Part shown: positions 52,578 through 61,519 of the stretch, in pieces | Layout of the letters: every line of letters starts with the position of its first letter | Position numbering within the stretch: position 1 is the first letter of the stretch | Assembly (NCBI RefSeq): GCF_009557615.1 | Contig: NZ_CP045652.1 | Location: 248,001-312,000 of the forward strand | DNA from: Sphingobacteruim zhuxiongii | GTDB lineage: Bacteria > Bacteroidota > Bacteroidia > Sphingobacteriales > Sphingobacteriaceae | Direction of reading: 5' to 3' | DNA length: 64,000 bases | Program-made: the position numbers and the translations under genes | Notes under the pieces: model-generated | Seen by the model: the letters and a program-made list of their open reading frames with translations, nothing else | The model's database searches: none | Told to the model about the DNA's origin: nothing

Positions 52578-52605
52578 AACCCCGTCATTAAAAAATGGCG
52601 GGGTT
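52578..52605. terminator. Hairpin at the transposase 5' end of IS copy 3
   Basis: AACCCCGTCATT with AATGGCGGGGTT, followed by TTTCTGTTTTTTT. Here the hairpin follows the TlpA gene in the sense direction and may act as its terminator. Confidence 0.75.
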
Positions 52606-52620
52606 TTTCTGTTTTTTTGT

Positions 52621-52643
52621 CCTTAAGATTTTGTATCTTAAGG
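52621..52643. repeat. Perfect inverted repeat in transposase leader, copy 3
   Basis: CCTTAAGAT, TTTGT, ATCTTAAGG: perfect 9-bp arms, 18 bp before the transposase ATG. Confidence 0.75.
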
Positions 52644-52661
52644 TGCACCCAAAAAAACAAT

Positions 52662-54290
52662 ATGGCAAACATACAATTCAAAGCGCTTCCATCCAATAGT
52701 CCGAGTCTATTTCCTGAGAATATTTTAGATCGTATTCCAATGAACCATCGGGTTCGGTTGGTGAGTCAGGTTGTTGATCAGTTGGATCTAGATCATATTA
52801 TCCGTCAGTATAAAGGCGGAGGCACCACTAGTTTTCACCCTAGAATGCTCATTAAGGTGCTGTTCTATGCCTATTTAAGCAATATCTATTCTTGCCGAAA
52901 AATTGAGCGCGCCTTACAAGAGAATATCCATTTCATGTGGCTTTCGGGCAATAGCACACCTGATTATCGTACGATCAATTATTTTAGAGGAAAGCGTCTT
53001 AAAGGACAGATACAAGAGCTGTTTGCAAGTATCGTTCGTATGCTGCATGATATGGAGTATGTTAGCCTGAAAGTTCAATATGTTGATGGTACCAAGATCG
53101 AGTCGGTCGCTGGTCGTTATACGTTCGTTTGGAAGAAATCGGTCGAGAAGAATAAGGTAAAGTTAGAAGCAAACATTGCTTCGGTTCTTTCGGAAATCGA
53201 GGCTCAGATCGCCCAAGACCAATCTTCATTAGGGCATCAAGAAGTTAGCAAGGCCATTGATAGCAGTCGGTTGAAGGAAAAGATCGAAGCGATCAATGCC
53301 AAGTTCAAAGGAGCCAATAAATCTACTGATAAGCAGCTTAAGAAACTTGAAGAGGACTATTTGCCTCGACTAGAGAAATATGAAGAGCAACTGGAAGTAC
53401 TGGGAGATCGCAATAGTTATAGCAAGACCGATACCGATGCTGTGTTTATGCGGATGAAAGAGGACCACATGAAGAATGGCCAGCTTAAGCCAGCCTATAA
53501 TACCCAAATCAGCACCGAAGATCAGTTCATCACCCATTACAGCATCCATCAAACAACTGCCGACACCACAACCCTGCCGGAACATTTGGAAGGCTTTGAG
53601 TCCCATTACGGAAAACAAAGCGAACAGCTTGTAGCAGACGCCGGTTATGGTAGTGAACAGAACTATGAATTGATGGAAAAACAGGGCATAACTGCCTTTG
53701 TCAAGTACAATTACTTTCATGTGGAACAGAAGCGCAAGCATAAACAGGATCCTTTCTCGGTACAGAATCTGTATTACAACCAGCAAGATGACTATTATGT
53801 ATGTCCGGCCGGACAGAAGCTCAGCTATATCGGTCATGCAACCAGAGTTAGTACCAATGGATATACTGCCCGGGTAAGCTGTTATCAGGCTCAGCGATGC
53901 GAAGGCTGCCCAATGCGCAGTGGGTGCCATAAAGCAAAAGGCAATCGTATTATTGAAGTGAACCACAGGCTTGATCAGCTCAAGGCTAAAGCCCGAAAAA
54001 GACTGCTATCAGAAGAGGGAATGTACCATCGAAGCAAGCGACCCATAGAAGTGGAAGCTGTTTTCGGTCAGATGAAAAGCAACAACAAGTTTACCCGGTT
54101 CACGATGAAAGGACTGGAGAAAGTCGCTGTAGAGTTCGGTTTGATGGCCATTGCTCATAACCTCAGAAAATGGGCAAAAAAGTGGGCAAACGATGTCTTG
54201 TTTCGAAATGGTTATAGCGATAAAACACTATATACGATAAAAATTGGAGTCAGGAGCGTTAAAACCACAAAATATAGACTTACTGCTTAA
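52662..54290 (+). CDS. IS1182-family DDE transposase, copy 3 (one substitution)
   Basis: This 542-residue transposase is the same as copy 2 apart from Arg30 (codon CGG at 52749-52751) where both other copies have Pro (CCG). All catalytic motifs (YVDGTKIES, VADAGYGSEQ, RPIEVEAVFG) are present. The start is the ATG of MANIQF; the TTG 15 codons earlier would read through the leader repeat. Confidence 0.94.
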   Translation: MANIQFKALPSNSPSLFPENILDRIPMNHRVRLVSQVVDQLDLDHIIRQYKGGGTTSFHPRMLIKVLFYAYLSNIYSCRKIERALQENIHFMWLSGNSTPDYRTINYFRGKRLKGQIQELFASIVRMLHDMEYVSLKVQYVDGTKIESVAGRYTFVWKKSVEKNKVKLEANIASVLSEIEAQIAQDQSSLGHQEVSKAIDSSRLKEKIEAINAKFKGANKSTDKQLKKLEEDYLPRLEKYEEQLEVLGDRNSYSKTDTDAVFMRMKEDHMKNGQLKPAYNTQISTEDQFITHYSIHQTTADTTTLPEHLEGFESHYGKQSEQLVADAGYGSEQNYELMEKQGITAFVKYNYFHVEQKRKHKQDPFSVQNLYYNQQDDYYVCPAGQKLSYIGHATRVSTNGYTARVSCYQAQRCEGCPMRSGCHKAKGNRIIEVNHRLDQLKAKARKRLLSEEGMYHRSKRPIEVEAVFGQMKSNNKFTRFTMKGLEKVAVEFGLMAIAHNLRKWAKKWANDVLFRNGYSDKTLYTIKIGVRSVKTTKYRLTA

Positions 54291-54338
54291 AACTCAAAAA
54301 TGAAAACAGTAATGGAATCGCAAAAGCTATAAAACAGA

Positions 54339-54365
54339 AGAAGGTGCCTTTTTAGACACCTTCTT
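54339..54365. terminator. Right-end hairpin of IS copy 3
   Basis: AAGAAGGTG and CACCTTCTT form a perfect 9-bp stem and include the terminal inverted repeat. A T tract follows. It can end transposase transcription and also transcription of the convergent gene. Copies 1 and 2 carry the same sequence at 7728 and 28518. Confidence 0.7.
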
Positions 54366-54429
54366 TTTAATTCAAATATCTTGTACCGTATCGCTGTTTT
54401 ATACGCAAAGTATGGATTAAATATTTTTC

Positions 54430-55818
54430 TTATCCGAATAACGCAGTAAATACGTCTTCCAATGTGGCTACTGGACGAATAGCGATATCATACTTTTTCG
54501 CGTCTAAGCCTTTTGTGTTGTACTTGGAAATAAAGATTTGCCCAAATCCTAGTTTTTCTGCTTCTTGAATTCGCTGCTCAATACGATTGATTGCACGTAT
54601 TTCACCAGACAGACCTACTTCCCCCGCAAAAGTGATATTGGAACCTAAAGGAATATCTTGTTGAGAAGAAATAATAGCGGCTATAACCGCTAAATCTATC
54701 GCAGGATCTTCTACACGTATACCTCCAGCAATATTCAAAAAGACATCTTGCGCGCTTAATCGAAAGCCAAAACGCTTTTCCAAGACTGCAAGTAGCATAT
54801 TCAGTCGTTTGGTGTCAAAGCCAGTTGAACTACGTTGCGGTGTTCCATATGCTGAGTTGGAAACTAATGCCTGTACTTCAATCATCAATGGTCGCATGCC
54901 TTCTAACATGGCTGCAACAGCGGTTCCACTGACTTGCTCCTCCCGTTGAGAAAGCATAATTTCCGAAGGATTAGAAACTTCACGAAGTCCTGAACCTTGC
55001 ATTTCATAGATCCCTAATTCCGAAGAAGAGCCAAAGCGATTTTTTACTGCACGTAATATGCGGTAAACGTGGTTTCTGTCGCCCTCAAATTGCAAAACCG
55101 TGTCGACCATATGCTCTAATACTTTTGGACCAGCTATTGAACCATCTTTGGTAATATGCCCAACGATGAAAACAGGTGTATTCGTTTCTTTTGCAAATCG
55201 AAGCAGCTCTGCCGTACATTCTCGAACCTGAGATACCGAACCAGGTGCTGATTCTATCTGTGCAGAATGCAAGGTTTGTATCGAATCAATGACCAACAAG
55301 TTCGGTTGAACTTGATCGATCTGTTTGAATATATTTTGCATTGACGTCTCCGTCAAGATGTAGCAGTTCGCGTTTGATGTCTGTACAAGACGTTCTGCTC
55401 GCATTTTAATCTGTTGCTCGCTTTCTTCTCCAGAGATATATAAAGTCTTAACATGGGAGACGGTTAGCGCTAATTGAAGCATCAACGTTGATTTTCCAAT
55501 GCCCGGTTCTCCACCGATGAGCACTAAAGACCCTGGAACAATACCTCCACCCAATACACGATTAAATTCCTTATCAGGAGTCTCGATGCGCTGTTCCTCC
55601 GAATAAACGATTTCGTGGATAATCGCAGCTTTATTCGCGCGTTTCGTTTCGCTTTTTGAGCTTGATGTGCTTCGCCACTCGGGAACCCTAGAAGATGCTT
55701 TTTCAACCACTTCTTCTACAAATGAGTTCCATTGTTTGCAGGAAGGACACTGTCCCAACCATTTAGGAGATTCATATCCACAGGATTGACAGAAATATGC
55801 TGATTTCGTTTTTGCCAT
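54430..55818 (-). CDS. radA: DNA repair protein RadA
   Basis: This 462-residue RecA-like ATPase promotes branch migration in recombination. In order: an N-terminal zinc finger (CQSCGYESPKWLGQCPSC), Walker A GGEPGIGKSTLM, the RadA signature KNRFGSSSELGIYEM, and a C-terminal Lon-protease-like domain. The length fits (about 460). It is divergent from the ECF sigma gene and its stop faces IS copy 3. Confidence 0.97.
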   Translation of the reverse strand: MAKTKSAYFCQSCGYESPKWLGQCPSCKQWNSFVEEVVEKASSRVPEWRSTSSSKSETKRANKAAIIHEIVYSEEQRIETPDKEFNRVLGGGIVPGSLVLIGGEPGIGKSTLMLQLALTVSHVKTLYISGEESEQQIKMRAERLVQTSNANCYILTETSMQNIFKQIDQVQPNLLVIDSIQTLHSAQIESAPGSVSQVRECTAELLRFAKETNTPVFIVGHITKDGSIAGPKVLEHMVDTVLQFEGDRNHVYRILRAVKNRFGSSSELGIYEMQGSGLREVSNPSEIMLSQREEQVSGTAVAAMLEGMRPLMIEVQALVSNSAYGTPQRSSTGFDTKRLNMLLAVLEKRFGFRLSAQDVFLNIAGGIRVEDPAIDLAVIAAIISSQQDIPLGSNITFAGEVGLSGEIRAINRIEQRIQEAEKLGFGQIFISKYNTKGLDAKKYDIAIRPVATLEDVFTALFG

Positions 55819-55887
55819 TGAGCTAAATTAAAAAAAGATAAGAACATGTTGTAACAATACTGTACTATTGTCGACAAATAAGCATAG

Positions 55888-56394
55888 ATGTACAAAAACC
55901 TGGAACAAAAATTTGTGTCGTTGCTGGAGGAAAATCAAAATATTCTCCATAAGATCTGTAAGCTATATACTGCAGATCTAGCCTCGCATCAAGATCTTTT
56001 TCAGGAAATGGTTATCCAACTTTGGCGCTCTTATCCGAAGTTTAAAGGCGATTCTAAGTTCGCTACCTGGGCTTATCGTGTTTCGTTGAATACGGCAATA
56101 TCGCTCTACCGTGGCCGAAAAACAAAGATTACAACGGTAGATTGGGATAATTCACTTGCTAATATTCGTTATGAAGAGTATAACTCCGAAGCGGAAGAAC
56201 GTTTGAAATTCCTATATGAATCCGTGCGTCAACTAAATGATATTGATAAGGCATTAGTCTATATGTATCTCGAAGACAAAGATTATGTCGAGATCTCCGA
56301 AACCTTAGGTATCAGCGAAGTGAATGCACGTGTAAAGATGAATCGGATTAAAACCAAATTGAAAAGTATGTTGTCAAAACAAAAAATAGCGTAA
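55888..56394 (+). CDS. ECF-type RNA polymerase sigma factor
   Basis: This 168-residue sigma factor has region 2 (LFQEMVIQLWRSYPKFKGDS, KFATWAYRVSLNTAI) and region 4 (IDKALVYMYLEDKDYVEISE, LGISEVNARVKMNRIKTKL). It directs transcription to an alternative promoter set. The stop overlaps the ATG of the next gene by 1 bp (TAATG), so the two are translationally coupled. That downstream membrane protein may be its anti-sigma factor. The class is sure; the signal is not known. Confidence 0.9.
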   Translation: MYKNLEQKFVSLLEENQNILHKICKLYTADLASHQDLFQEMVIQLWRSYPKFKGDSKFATWAYRVSLNTAISLYRGRKTKITTVDWDNSLANIRYEEYNSEAEERLKFLYESVRQLNDIDKALVYMYLEDKDYVEISETLGISEVNARVKMNRIKTKLKSMLSKQKIA

Positions 56395-57017
56395 TGGACG
56401 AATTGGATTTTTTAAAACAACATTGGAAAAAAGATGATGATTTTCCGAAGGTCGATAAGGAGGGCATACGCAAGATGTTGCACAATAGTTCCTCGTCAAT
56501 CGTCAAGTGGATATTCTATATCAGTCTTATTGAGTTATTTGTCGGGCTAGCGCTAAATTTCTTCATTCCTTCCGATAGCAATTCGGAATTTGATTCGGAA
56601 TTATTTACTCTCTTCGAATATATTCTATCTGGTATTTTTTATATCATTGTTGCTTATTTTATTTTCAAATTCTTTTCCGCATACCGCAGTATAAAGAATA
56701 CTAATAATACGAAGGTTCTGCTTCACGATATTCTAGAAACTCGCAAAGCCGTTGATCAGTATATACGTTTCAATATCTATTATATATCATTTATTTCCGT
56801 CCTTGTGACGATATCTATGTTCTTTGAAGATCACATATTTGAAAGAAGTTGGGGAGAGGCTTTATTTATGGTTATTGCCATCTCAATTGTAATGCTTCTG
56901 GTTATGTTGGTATTTTTATGGATCGTCAAATTATACTACAAATTGCTTTACCGTCGATTAGTCAATAAATTGAATAAGAATTACGAGGAGCTTGTAAAAC
57001 TCGATGAGGAAGAATAG
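56394..57017 (+). CDS. Four-helix membrane protein, possible anti-sigma factor
   Basis: I do not recognise the family. The 207-residue protein has a cytosolic N-terminus of about 30 residues (DELDFLKQHWKKDDDFPKVD) with the short helical look seen in anti-sigma N-termini, then four predicted membrane helices (about 32-53, 72-95, 126-146, 158-182) and a charged C-terminus. It starts 1 bp inside the sigma-factor stop and appears in the same operon. Coupling to a sigma gene suggests it controls that factor, but no classical anti-sigma domain (zinc motif, ASD) is visible. Confidence 0.6.
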   Translation: MDELDFLKQHWKKDDDFPKVDKEGIRKMLHNSSSSIVKWIFYISLIELFVGLALNFFIPSDSNSEFDSELFTLFEYILSGIFYIIVAYFIFKFFSAYRSIKNTNNTKVLLHDILETRKAVDQYIRFNIYYISFISVLVTISMFFEDHIFERSWGEALFMVIAISIVMLLVMLVFLWIVKLYYKLLYRRLVNKLNKNYEELVKLDEEE

Positions 57018-57251
57018 TGTATCGGTATATCAAATTAGAGTTTATATCACATAAATTTCAGCATACTTAGCGCTCAAGTACGTAAACCGAACCGGACAAC
57101 GAATACTAGCATTTTAGCTTACATATGGACTGCGCCGCATCCGAATGGGTCTGCTCCGAAGCAGTCTCGAAGAATTCCTAACTATATTCTAATTTTTCTT
57201 GCGATGTAAGGAGAGTGAACATGCGGCTGAATAGGTGATTTATAAAACTTA
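57018..57251. other. Intergenic region, no feature recognised
   Basis: This 234-bp stretch between the sigma operon and the convergent dipeptidase gene has only a weak CTGCT/AGCAG hairpin near 57150. No gene or RNA is seen. Confidence 0.5.
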
Positions 57252-58430
57252 TTAGTGAGTTTTGGTAGCGGAATCGGTCTCATTTTCTTTCAAAACCCTT
57301 ATAAAATTTAATCCCATTATCTTTGCTAGATCTTGTTGACTATAGCCTTTTTCCAGTAGTGCTTTTGTTAGAATTGGGAACTTGGAAACATCTTCCAATT
57401 GCTGAGGAGCCGAGTTTATTCCATCAAAATCAGAACCAATAGCAACATGATCTATCCCAACTTTGGAAACTAAATAATCGATATGTTTTAAAACATGCTC
57501 AAAAGGGGCATCTGCCTTATATTTTACCTTTGCCGGTAGTTTGCTATACATCTTATCGACAGAGATATTTGCTTCTGCCTTATCTTTAAAGTGAGCTTTA
57601 TAAAGGCGCTTGACACGCGAGCGAAAGTTTGAATCGAGAAACTCCGAATAGAAATTTACGCCAACAACACCTCCATTTTTCTTCAGTGCTACTAATTGTT
57701 TATCATCAAGATTGCGGTAATGCGGTGTTAATGCTGCAGCATTGCTGTGAGAAACCAATACCGGTTTTGTCGAAATACTTAAAACATCATAGAATGTTTG
57801 TTTTCCAGCATGAGATAAGTCAATCATCATTCCCAGTTCGTTCATTCGTTTTATGATAGCTTTCCCCTGCTCGTTTAGGCCCTTATTTTTGGTGCCTTTC
57901 GTTTTTACTTCAATGGCTGCGGCACTCGCCCAAGGTAAATTGTAATTCCAAGTTAGGGTAAGATAACGAGCCCCACGGTCGTATAGTTTCTCTAAATTAC
58001 TAATACTTCCCTCAATCATGTTGCCCCCCTCAATACCAATTAAAGCTGCGATTTTTCCGGATTGTTGAATACGGTCAATATCTGCGCTATTTTTAGCAAG
58101 TTCAATCTTACTTGTATTCTTTTGGATCATGGATTCCAAGGCATCGATCTGATCATTCGCATGTTTAAAGGCGCCTTTCTGATATTTTTTATCGTCAGAC
58201 CAAACAGCGAATACTTGAACATCGACCCCACCTTCTTGGAGTCTAGGTAAATCCGTATGCCCCGTTTTTAACCGCTTCCCTATATCTTTTCCTGGTAATA
58301 TACTTTCAATGATTACATCATTATGGCCATCAACGACTAAGAGTTCCTGATGGATCTTTTTATAATCTTGCGCTTTTACCGAAGTACAGCAAGCTCCTAT
58401 GATTGCGGTAAGTAAGAGAAACTTGTTCAT
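57252..58430 (-). CDS. Exported membrane dipeptidase, M19 family
   Basis: This 392-residue metallopeptidase has a signal peptide (MNKFLLLTAIIGACCTSVKA) and M19 zinc ligands in VDGHNDVIIE (His36, Asp38), the Glu in IGIEGGNMI, and His residues in DLSHAG and VSHSNAAAL. M19 renal dipeptidases cleave L,D- or D,D- dipeptides. Its ATG overlaps the stop of the upstream serine hydrolase by 1 bp (TAATG), so the two form a coupled operon, likely for breaking down cell-wall or dietary peptides. Confidence 0.92.
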   Translation of the reverse strand: MNKFLLLTAIIGACCTSVKAQDYKKIHQELLVVDGHNDVIIESILPGKDIGKRLKTGHTDLPRLQEGGVDVQVFAVWSDDKKYQKGAFKHANDQIDALESMIQKNTSKIELAKNSADIDRIQQSGKIAALIGIEGGNMIEGSISNLEKLYDRGARYLTLTWNYNLPWASAAAIEVKTKGTKNKGLNEQGKAIIKRMNELGMMIDLSHAGKQTFYDVLSISTKPVLVSHSNAAALTPHYRNLDDKQLVALKKNGGVVGVNFYSEFLDSNFRSRVKRLYKAHFKDKAEANISVDKMYSKLPAKVKYKADAPFEHVLKHIDYLVSKVGIDHVAIGSDFDGINSAPQQLEDVSKFPILTKALLEKGYSQQDLAKIMGLNFIRVLKENETDSATKTH

Positions 58431-60160
58431 TATTTAGCGTTGTTGATCGTTTGATAAATAACGTCTTGTATGCGACTGCGAATATTTAGTTCAGATAATT
58501 TGGGGCTCACTTGCGGATGAACACGATTGGATAGGAAAATATAGACAAACTGATTCCTTGGATCGATCCAAATACAGGTTCCCGTGTATCCCGTATGCCC
58601 ATATACCGATTCATTTGCTAGTTTCGAAGGATAATCAGCACCTGGTTTGGGATCATAGCGATCGAATCCCAAGCCGCGTCGAGAGCTTGCCGATTGTTTC
58701 GACGTAAACAAATCGATCGTTTCTGGCTTAAAATACTGAACGCCACCATAACTTCCGCGATTTAATAGCATTTGACCGTAAATTGCTAAATCATTGGCGG
58801 AAGAAAAAAGTCCAGCATGACCAGCAACGCCTCCCGCCATTGCGGCGCCCTCATCGTGCACAAATCCTTGTAATAGTGATTTACGAAAAACAGTATCGTT
58901 TTGCGTTGGAACTATTTTATTTATGTCGAAGCGGTTTCTTGGTAGATAACCCGCGGTTTTCATTCCAATGCGCTTATATAAGATTTGTTGTACATAGTCC
59001 TGCATAGGGACAGAAGTTTCATGTTCAGAAACTTCTTTCATCACGTACATACTAATGTCGGAATACACATAATTGCCAATAGGTTTAACCGGGGAGTTCA
59101 GCATCTCAGGCCACATGACGTCTTGGTAGTAATTATTTTTCAAGAAAGCATTGTCTGCCACTTGAACTTGATGCTCGGCATCTTTTGTTCTTAGTAAATC
59201 TCCGGGTTTTAACTCTTTATAAAACGGTATAAACGGGGTAAAGCCTGCTTCGTGTAGTAACACCGTACGCAGCGTGATGTTGGCTTTGTTTGTCTGTTTC
59301 GCCTGCCATAGATAGTGCCCCATGGTGCTATCTAAATTGATAATACCTTTCTCTTGTAGATGCATGACAACAGGCGTGGTTCCAGCAATCTTACTAACCG
59401 ATGCCAAGTCGAATATGTCATTTAATTGTGTCGCTTGTTTTTTGTCATAGGTGTGACTTCCATAAGCTTTTTCAAAGATGACCTGTCCATCTTTTACTGC
59501 CATAACGACAATAGCCGGTGCTGCATGTTGATCTATTGCTTCCTTCGCTATTGCATCAATACGTTTCCCCATTTTTTGTAGATCCATATCAGATCTTACC
59601 CCATCAACATACTGTAGACGTGTTTGTTCTGTTTTTAAAGTGTCTTGTGTAATCCCAAGACCTCCAAAAATAGACATCGCCGCATATTCTTGTGCCTGAG
59701 CCCCTGTGTCAGCAATGCGAAGCAGGCTAGTAAATTTGCGCAATTGTTGGGGAGTTACACTTAGATTGGTGAAATCATACTCGGACCCGAATTGGCAGAG
59801 AATGACGTTTTTATTGTTTACCGCTGACTGAACCAACATAGCGAGTTGAGCCGGATGCAGCTCACTAGCAGTGCCAGCAACGATTATCGTATTGTAGTAT
59901 TTTGTTTTTTCATCGTATTGTTGAAAATCTAGCGTCTGAATTTCGGAATAACGCTGTAATTGCTCGATGAACGCATTGTATTTAGTGCTATTCGGCGTTA
60001 CTACAGCAATCTTATATTGATCAAGGCTCTTTAACGGGATAATGTTGTTTACATTGCTTTCTAGCCTAGTTTTGTTTTCTACAGTTTGTTTATACTGAGC
60101 GTTAGAAACTTGCGCTTGTAGGATCAGCGCAAGGAATGCGATGCCGATGGTACGAATCAT
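58430..60160 (-). CDS. Exported serine hydrolase with an N-terminal GH3 C-terminal-domain relic
   Basis: This 576-residue exported protein has a signal peptide (IGIAFLALILQAQVSNAQ). Residues about 195-570 form a class C beta-lactamase-like serine hydrolase: Ser254-x-x-Lys257 in DLASVSKIAG, the YSD motif in YVYSDISMYV, and HTGYTGT near the end. Residues about 35-175 (NNIIPLKSLDQYKIAVV, FGGLGIT) resemble the C-terminal domain of a GH3 N-acetylhexosaminidase. In many Bacteroidota a complete GH3 enzyme is fused to such a hydrolase in a protein of about 1000 residues; here the GH3 catalytic barrel is gone. It is the first gene of the operon with the M19 dipeptidase. Confidence 0.82.
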   Translation of the reverse strand: MIRTIGIAFLALILQAQVSNAQYKQTVENKTRLESNVNNIIPLKSLDQYKIAVVTPNSTKYNAFIEQLQRYSEIQTLDFQQYDEKTKYYNTIIVAGTASELHPAQLAMLVQSAVNNKNVILCQFGSEYDFTNLSVTPQQLRKFTSLLRIADTGAQAQEYAAMSIFGGLGITQDTLKTEQTRLQYVDGVRSDMDLQKMGKRIDAIAKEAIDQHAAPAIVVMAVKDGQVIFEKAYGSHTYDKKQATQLNDIFDLASVSKIAGTTPVVMHLQEKGIINLDSTMGHYLWQAKQTNKANITLRTVLLHEAGFTPFIPFYKELKPGDLLRTKDAEHQVQVADNAFLKNNYYQDVMWPEMLNSPVKPIGNYVYSDISMYVMKEVSEHETSVPMQDYVQQILYKRIGMKTAGYLPRNRFDINKIVPTQNDTVFRKSLLQGFVHDEGAAMAGGVAGHAGLFSSANDLAIYGQMLLNRGSYGGVQYFKPETIDLFTSKQSASSRRGLGFDRYDPKPGADYPSKLANESVYGHTGYTGTCIWIDPRNQFVYIFLSNRVHPQVSPKLSELNIRSRIQDVIYQTINNAK

Positions 60161-60237
60161 ACGATGATGTTGGTTTATTCATGTAAATGTACTAATAAAA
60201 CGCACAAACGTGCATCGCTGTGCTGTAATAAATTCAG

Positions 60238-60245
60238 TATATTTG
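60238..60245 (+). promoter_or_regulatory. Candidate xseA promoter -7 box, leaderless arrangement
   Basis: TATATTTG matches TAnnTTTG and ends 5 nt before the ATG at 60251. Confidence 0.5.
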
Positions 60246-60250
60246 ATTGT

Positions 60251-61519
60251 ATGCCCGAATCTGTAGACAATAAAACGGTTTTTACCCTGCTTGAAGTTTC
60301 CCGAAGTATTCAGAAAACAATTGCCGATAGGTATAAAAGTTTGTATTGGATCAAAGCGGAAATGAACAAGCTGAACCATTATACCCATTCTGGACATTGT
60401 TACCCGGAGTTATTGGAAAAGAATGATGGACGTGTAGTTGCTGAAATGCGGTCTATTCTTTGGAAGATGGACTACCAGCGCATAAATCGGCAATTTTTAG
60501 AAGTCCTAGGTGAACCACTACGCGATGGGATTACGGTTTTGATGCAGGCAGGAATATCGTACGATCCGCTTTATGGTTTTAGTCTAAAAATTGTTGACAT
60601 CGATCCAACCTTTGTTTTAGGTGAATTGGAGCGGGAAAAAAAAGAAGCTATTCGACTTTTAAAAGAAGAAGGGCTCTATGATGCAAATAAGCAACTTCCG
60701 TTTCCGTTAATTCCTAAACGCTTGGCAATTGTATCGGTTGAAACAAGTAAAGGATTGTCCGATTTTTACAAAATTATAAAGGGAAATCCATGGGGTTATA
60801 AAATCGAAACAACGCTTTATCCGGCTTTATTGCAAGGGGATAAATCCATTGCCTCGATAATAAATCAACTTAGCAATATTGCTGAAAAGATAGAAGAATT
60901 TGACGCTGTTGCTATTATTCGAGGTGGAGGCGGTGAAGTTGGATTAAGTTCATACAATAACTATTTGCTAGCAAAGGCAATTGCCATGTTTCCGATTCCT
61001 GTTCTGACAGGTATTGGGCACTCGACTAATGAGACGGTGAGCGAGATGGTAGCCTATAAAAATGCCATTACACCGAGTGAATTGGCAGATTTTCTTTTGC
61101 AAAAGTTTCATAACTTTTCCATTCCTACGGATAAAGCGAAAGAACGTTTGCTTCGTGCAGTGCGCGAGCAGTTTGTTCAGAATGAGCAGCAATTGAAGCA
61201 GCTAGCACAAGCGATAACATGGAATAGTAAAGCGGTATTTTTAACCGAGCGGAATAAATTAAGTCATTTTGGAATTCATATGCAGCTGTATAGCAAGAAT
61301 TTGATTAAAGACGAGAAGTCTAAATTAGTGCATATTGAACAGAAGCTAGGCTTGTTAAGTCCTATTCATATTTTGAAACGAGGATTTAGCATTGTTAGGA
61401 AAAATGGTAAAGCTGTTCAGCACGTTAATCAAGTTGAATTAGAGGATTTATTAGAAATTCAAGTGGAAGACGGAATTTTACAGTCAAAAGTGGTTAATAA
61501 AGAGCAATATGGAAAATAA
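60251..61519 (+). CDS. xseA: Exodeoxyribonuclease VII large subunit
   Basis: This 422-residue subunit has an N-terminal OB-fold domain (YWIKAEMNKLNHYTHSGHCY) and the catalytic region with VSVETSKGLSDFYKII and AVAIIRGGGGEVGLSSYNNY, GIGHSTNETVSEMVAYKNAITPSE. It degrades single-stranded DNA. The frame is open upstream to 60164, but the ATG at 60251 begins the family N-terminus (MPESVDNK). It overlaps xseB by 11 bp. Confidence 0.95.
   Translation: MPESVDNKTVFTLLEVSRSIQKTIADRYKSLYWIKAEMNKLNHYTHSGHCYPELLEKNDGRVVAEMRSILWKMDYQRINRQFLEVLGEPLRDGITVLMQAGISYDPLYGFSLKIVDIDPTFVLGELEREKKEAIRLLKEEGLYDANKQLPFPLIPKRLAIVSVETSKGLSDFYKIIKGNPWGYKIETTLYPALLQGDKSIASIINQLSNIAEKIEEFDAVAIIRGGGGEVGLSSYNNYLLAKAIAMFPIPVLTGIGHSTNETVSEMVAYKNAITPSELADFLLQKFHNFSIPTDKAKERLLRAVREQFVQNEQQLKQLAQAITWNSKAVFLTERNKLSHFGIHMQLYSKNLIKDEKSKLVHIEQKLGLLSPIHILKRGFSIVRKNGKAVQHVNQVELEDLLEIQVEDGILQSKVVNKEQYGK

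Larger units (their letters stand above)
52545..54365 (+). mobile_element. IS1182-family insertion sequence, copy 3 (1821 bp)
   Basis: Same ends and length as copy 2, but in the opposite orientation. The flanks are ATTGA on the left and TTTAA on the right, with no direct repeat, but the joined flanks read TTGA/TTTAATTCAA, so the pre-insertion site may have been a small palindrome (TTGA... TTCAA). It separates the TlpA gene from radA. Confidence 0.94.

Noticed and set aside
52545..54365. Target-site duplications of the IS copies
   Set aside because: Flanks of all three copies were compared at every plausible boundary; no direct repeat of 3 bp or more recurs, so none is reported.
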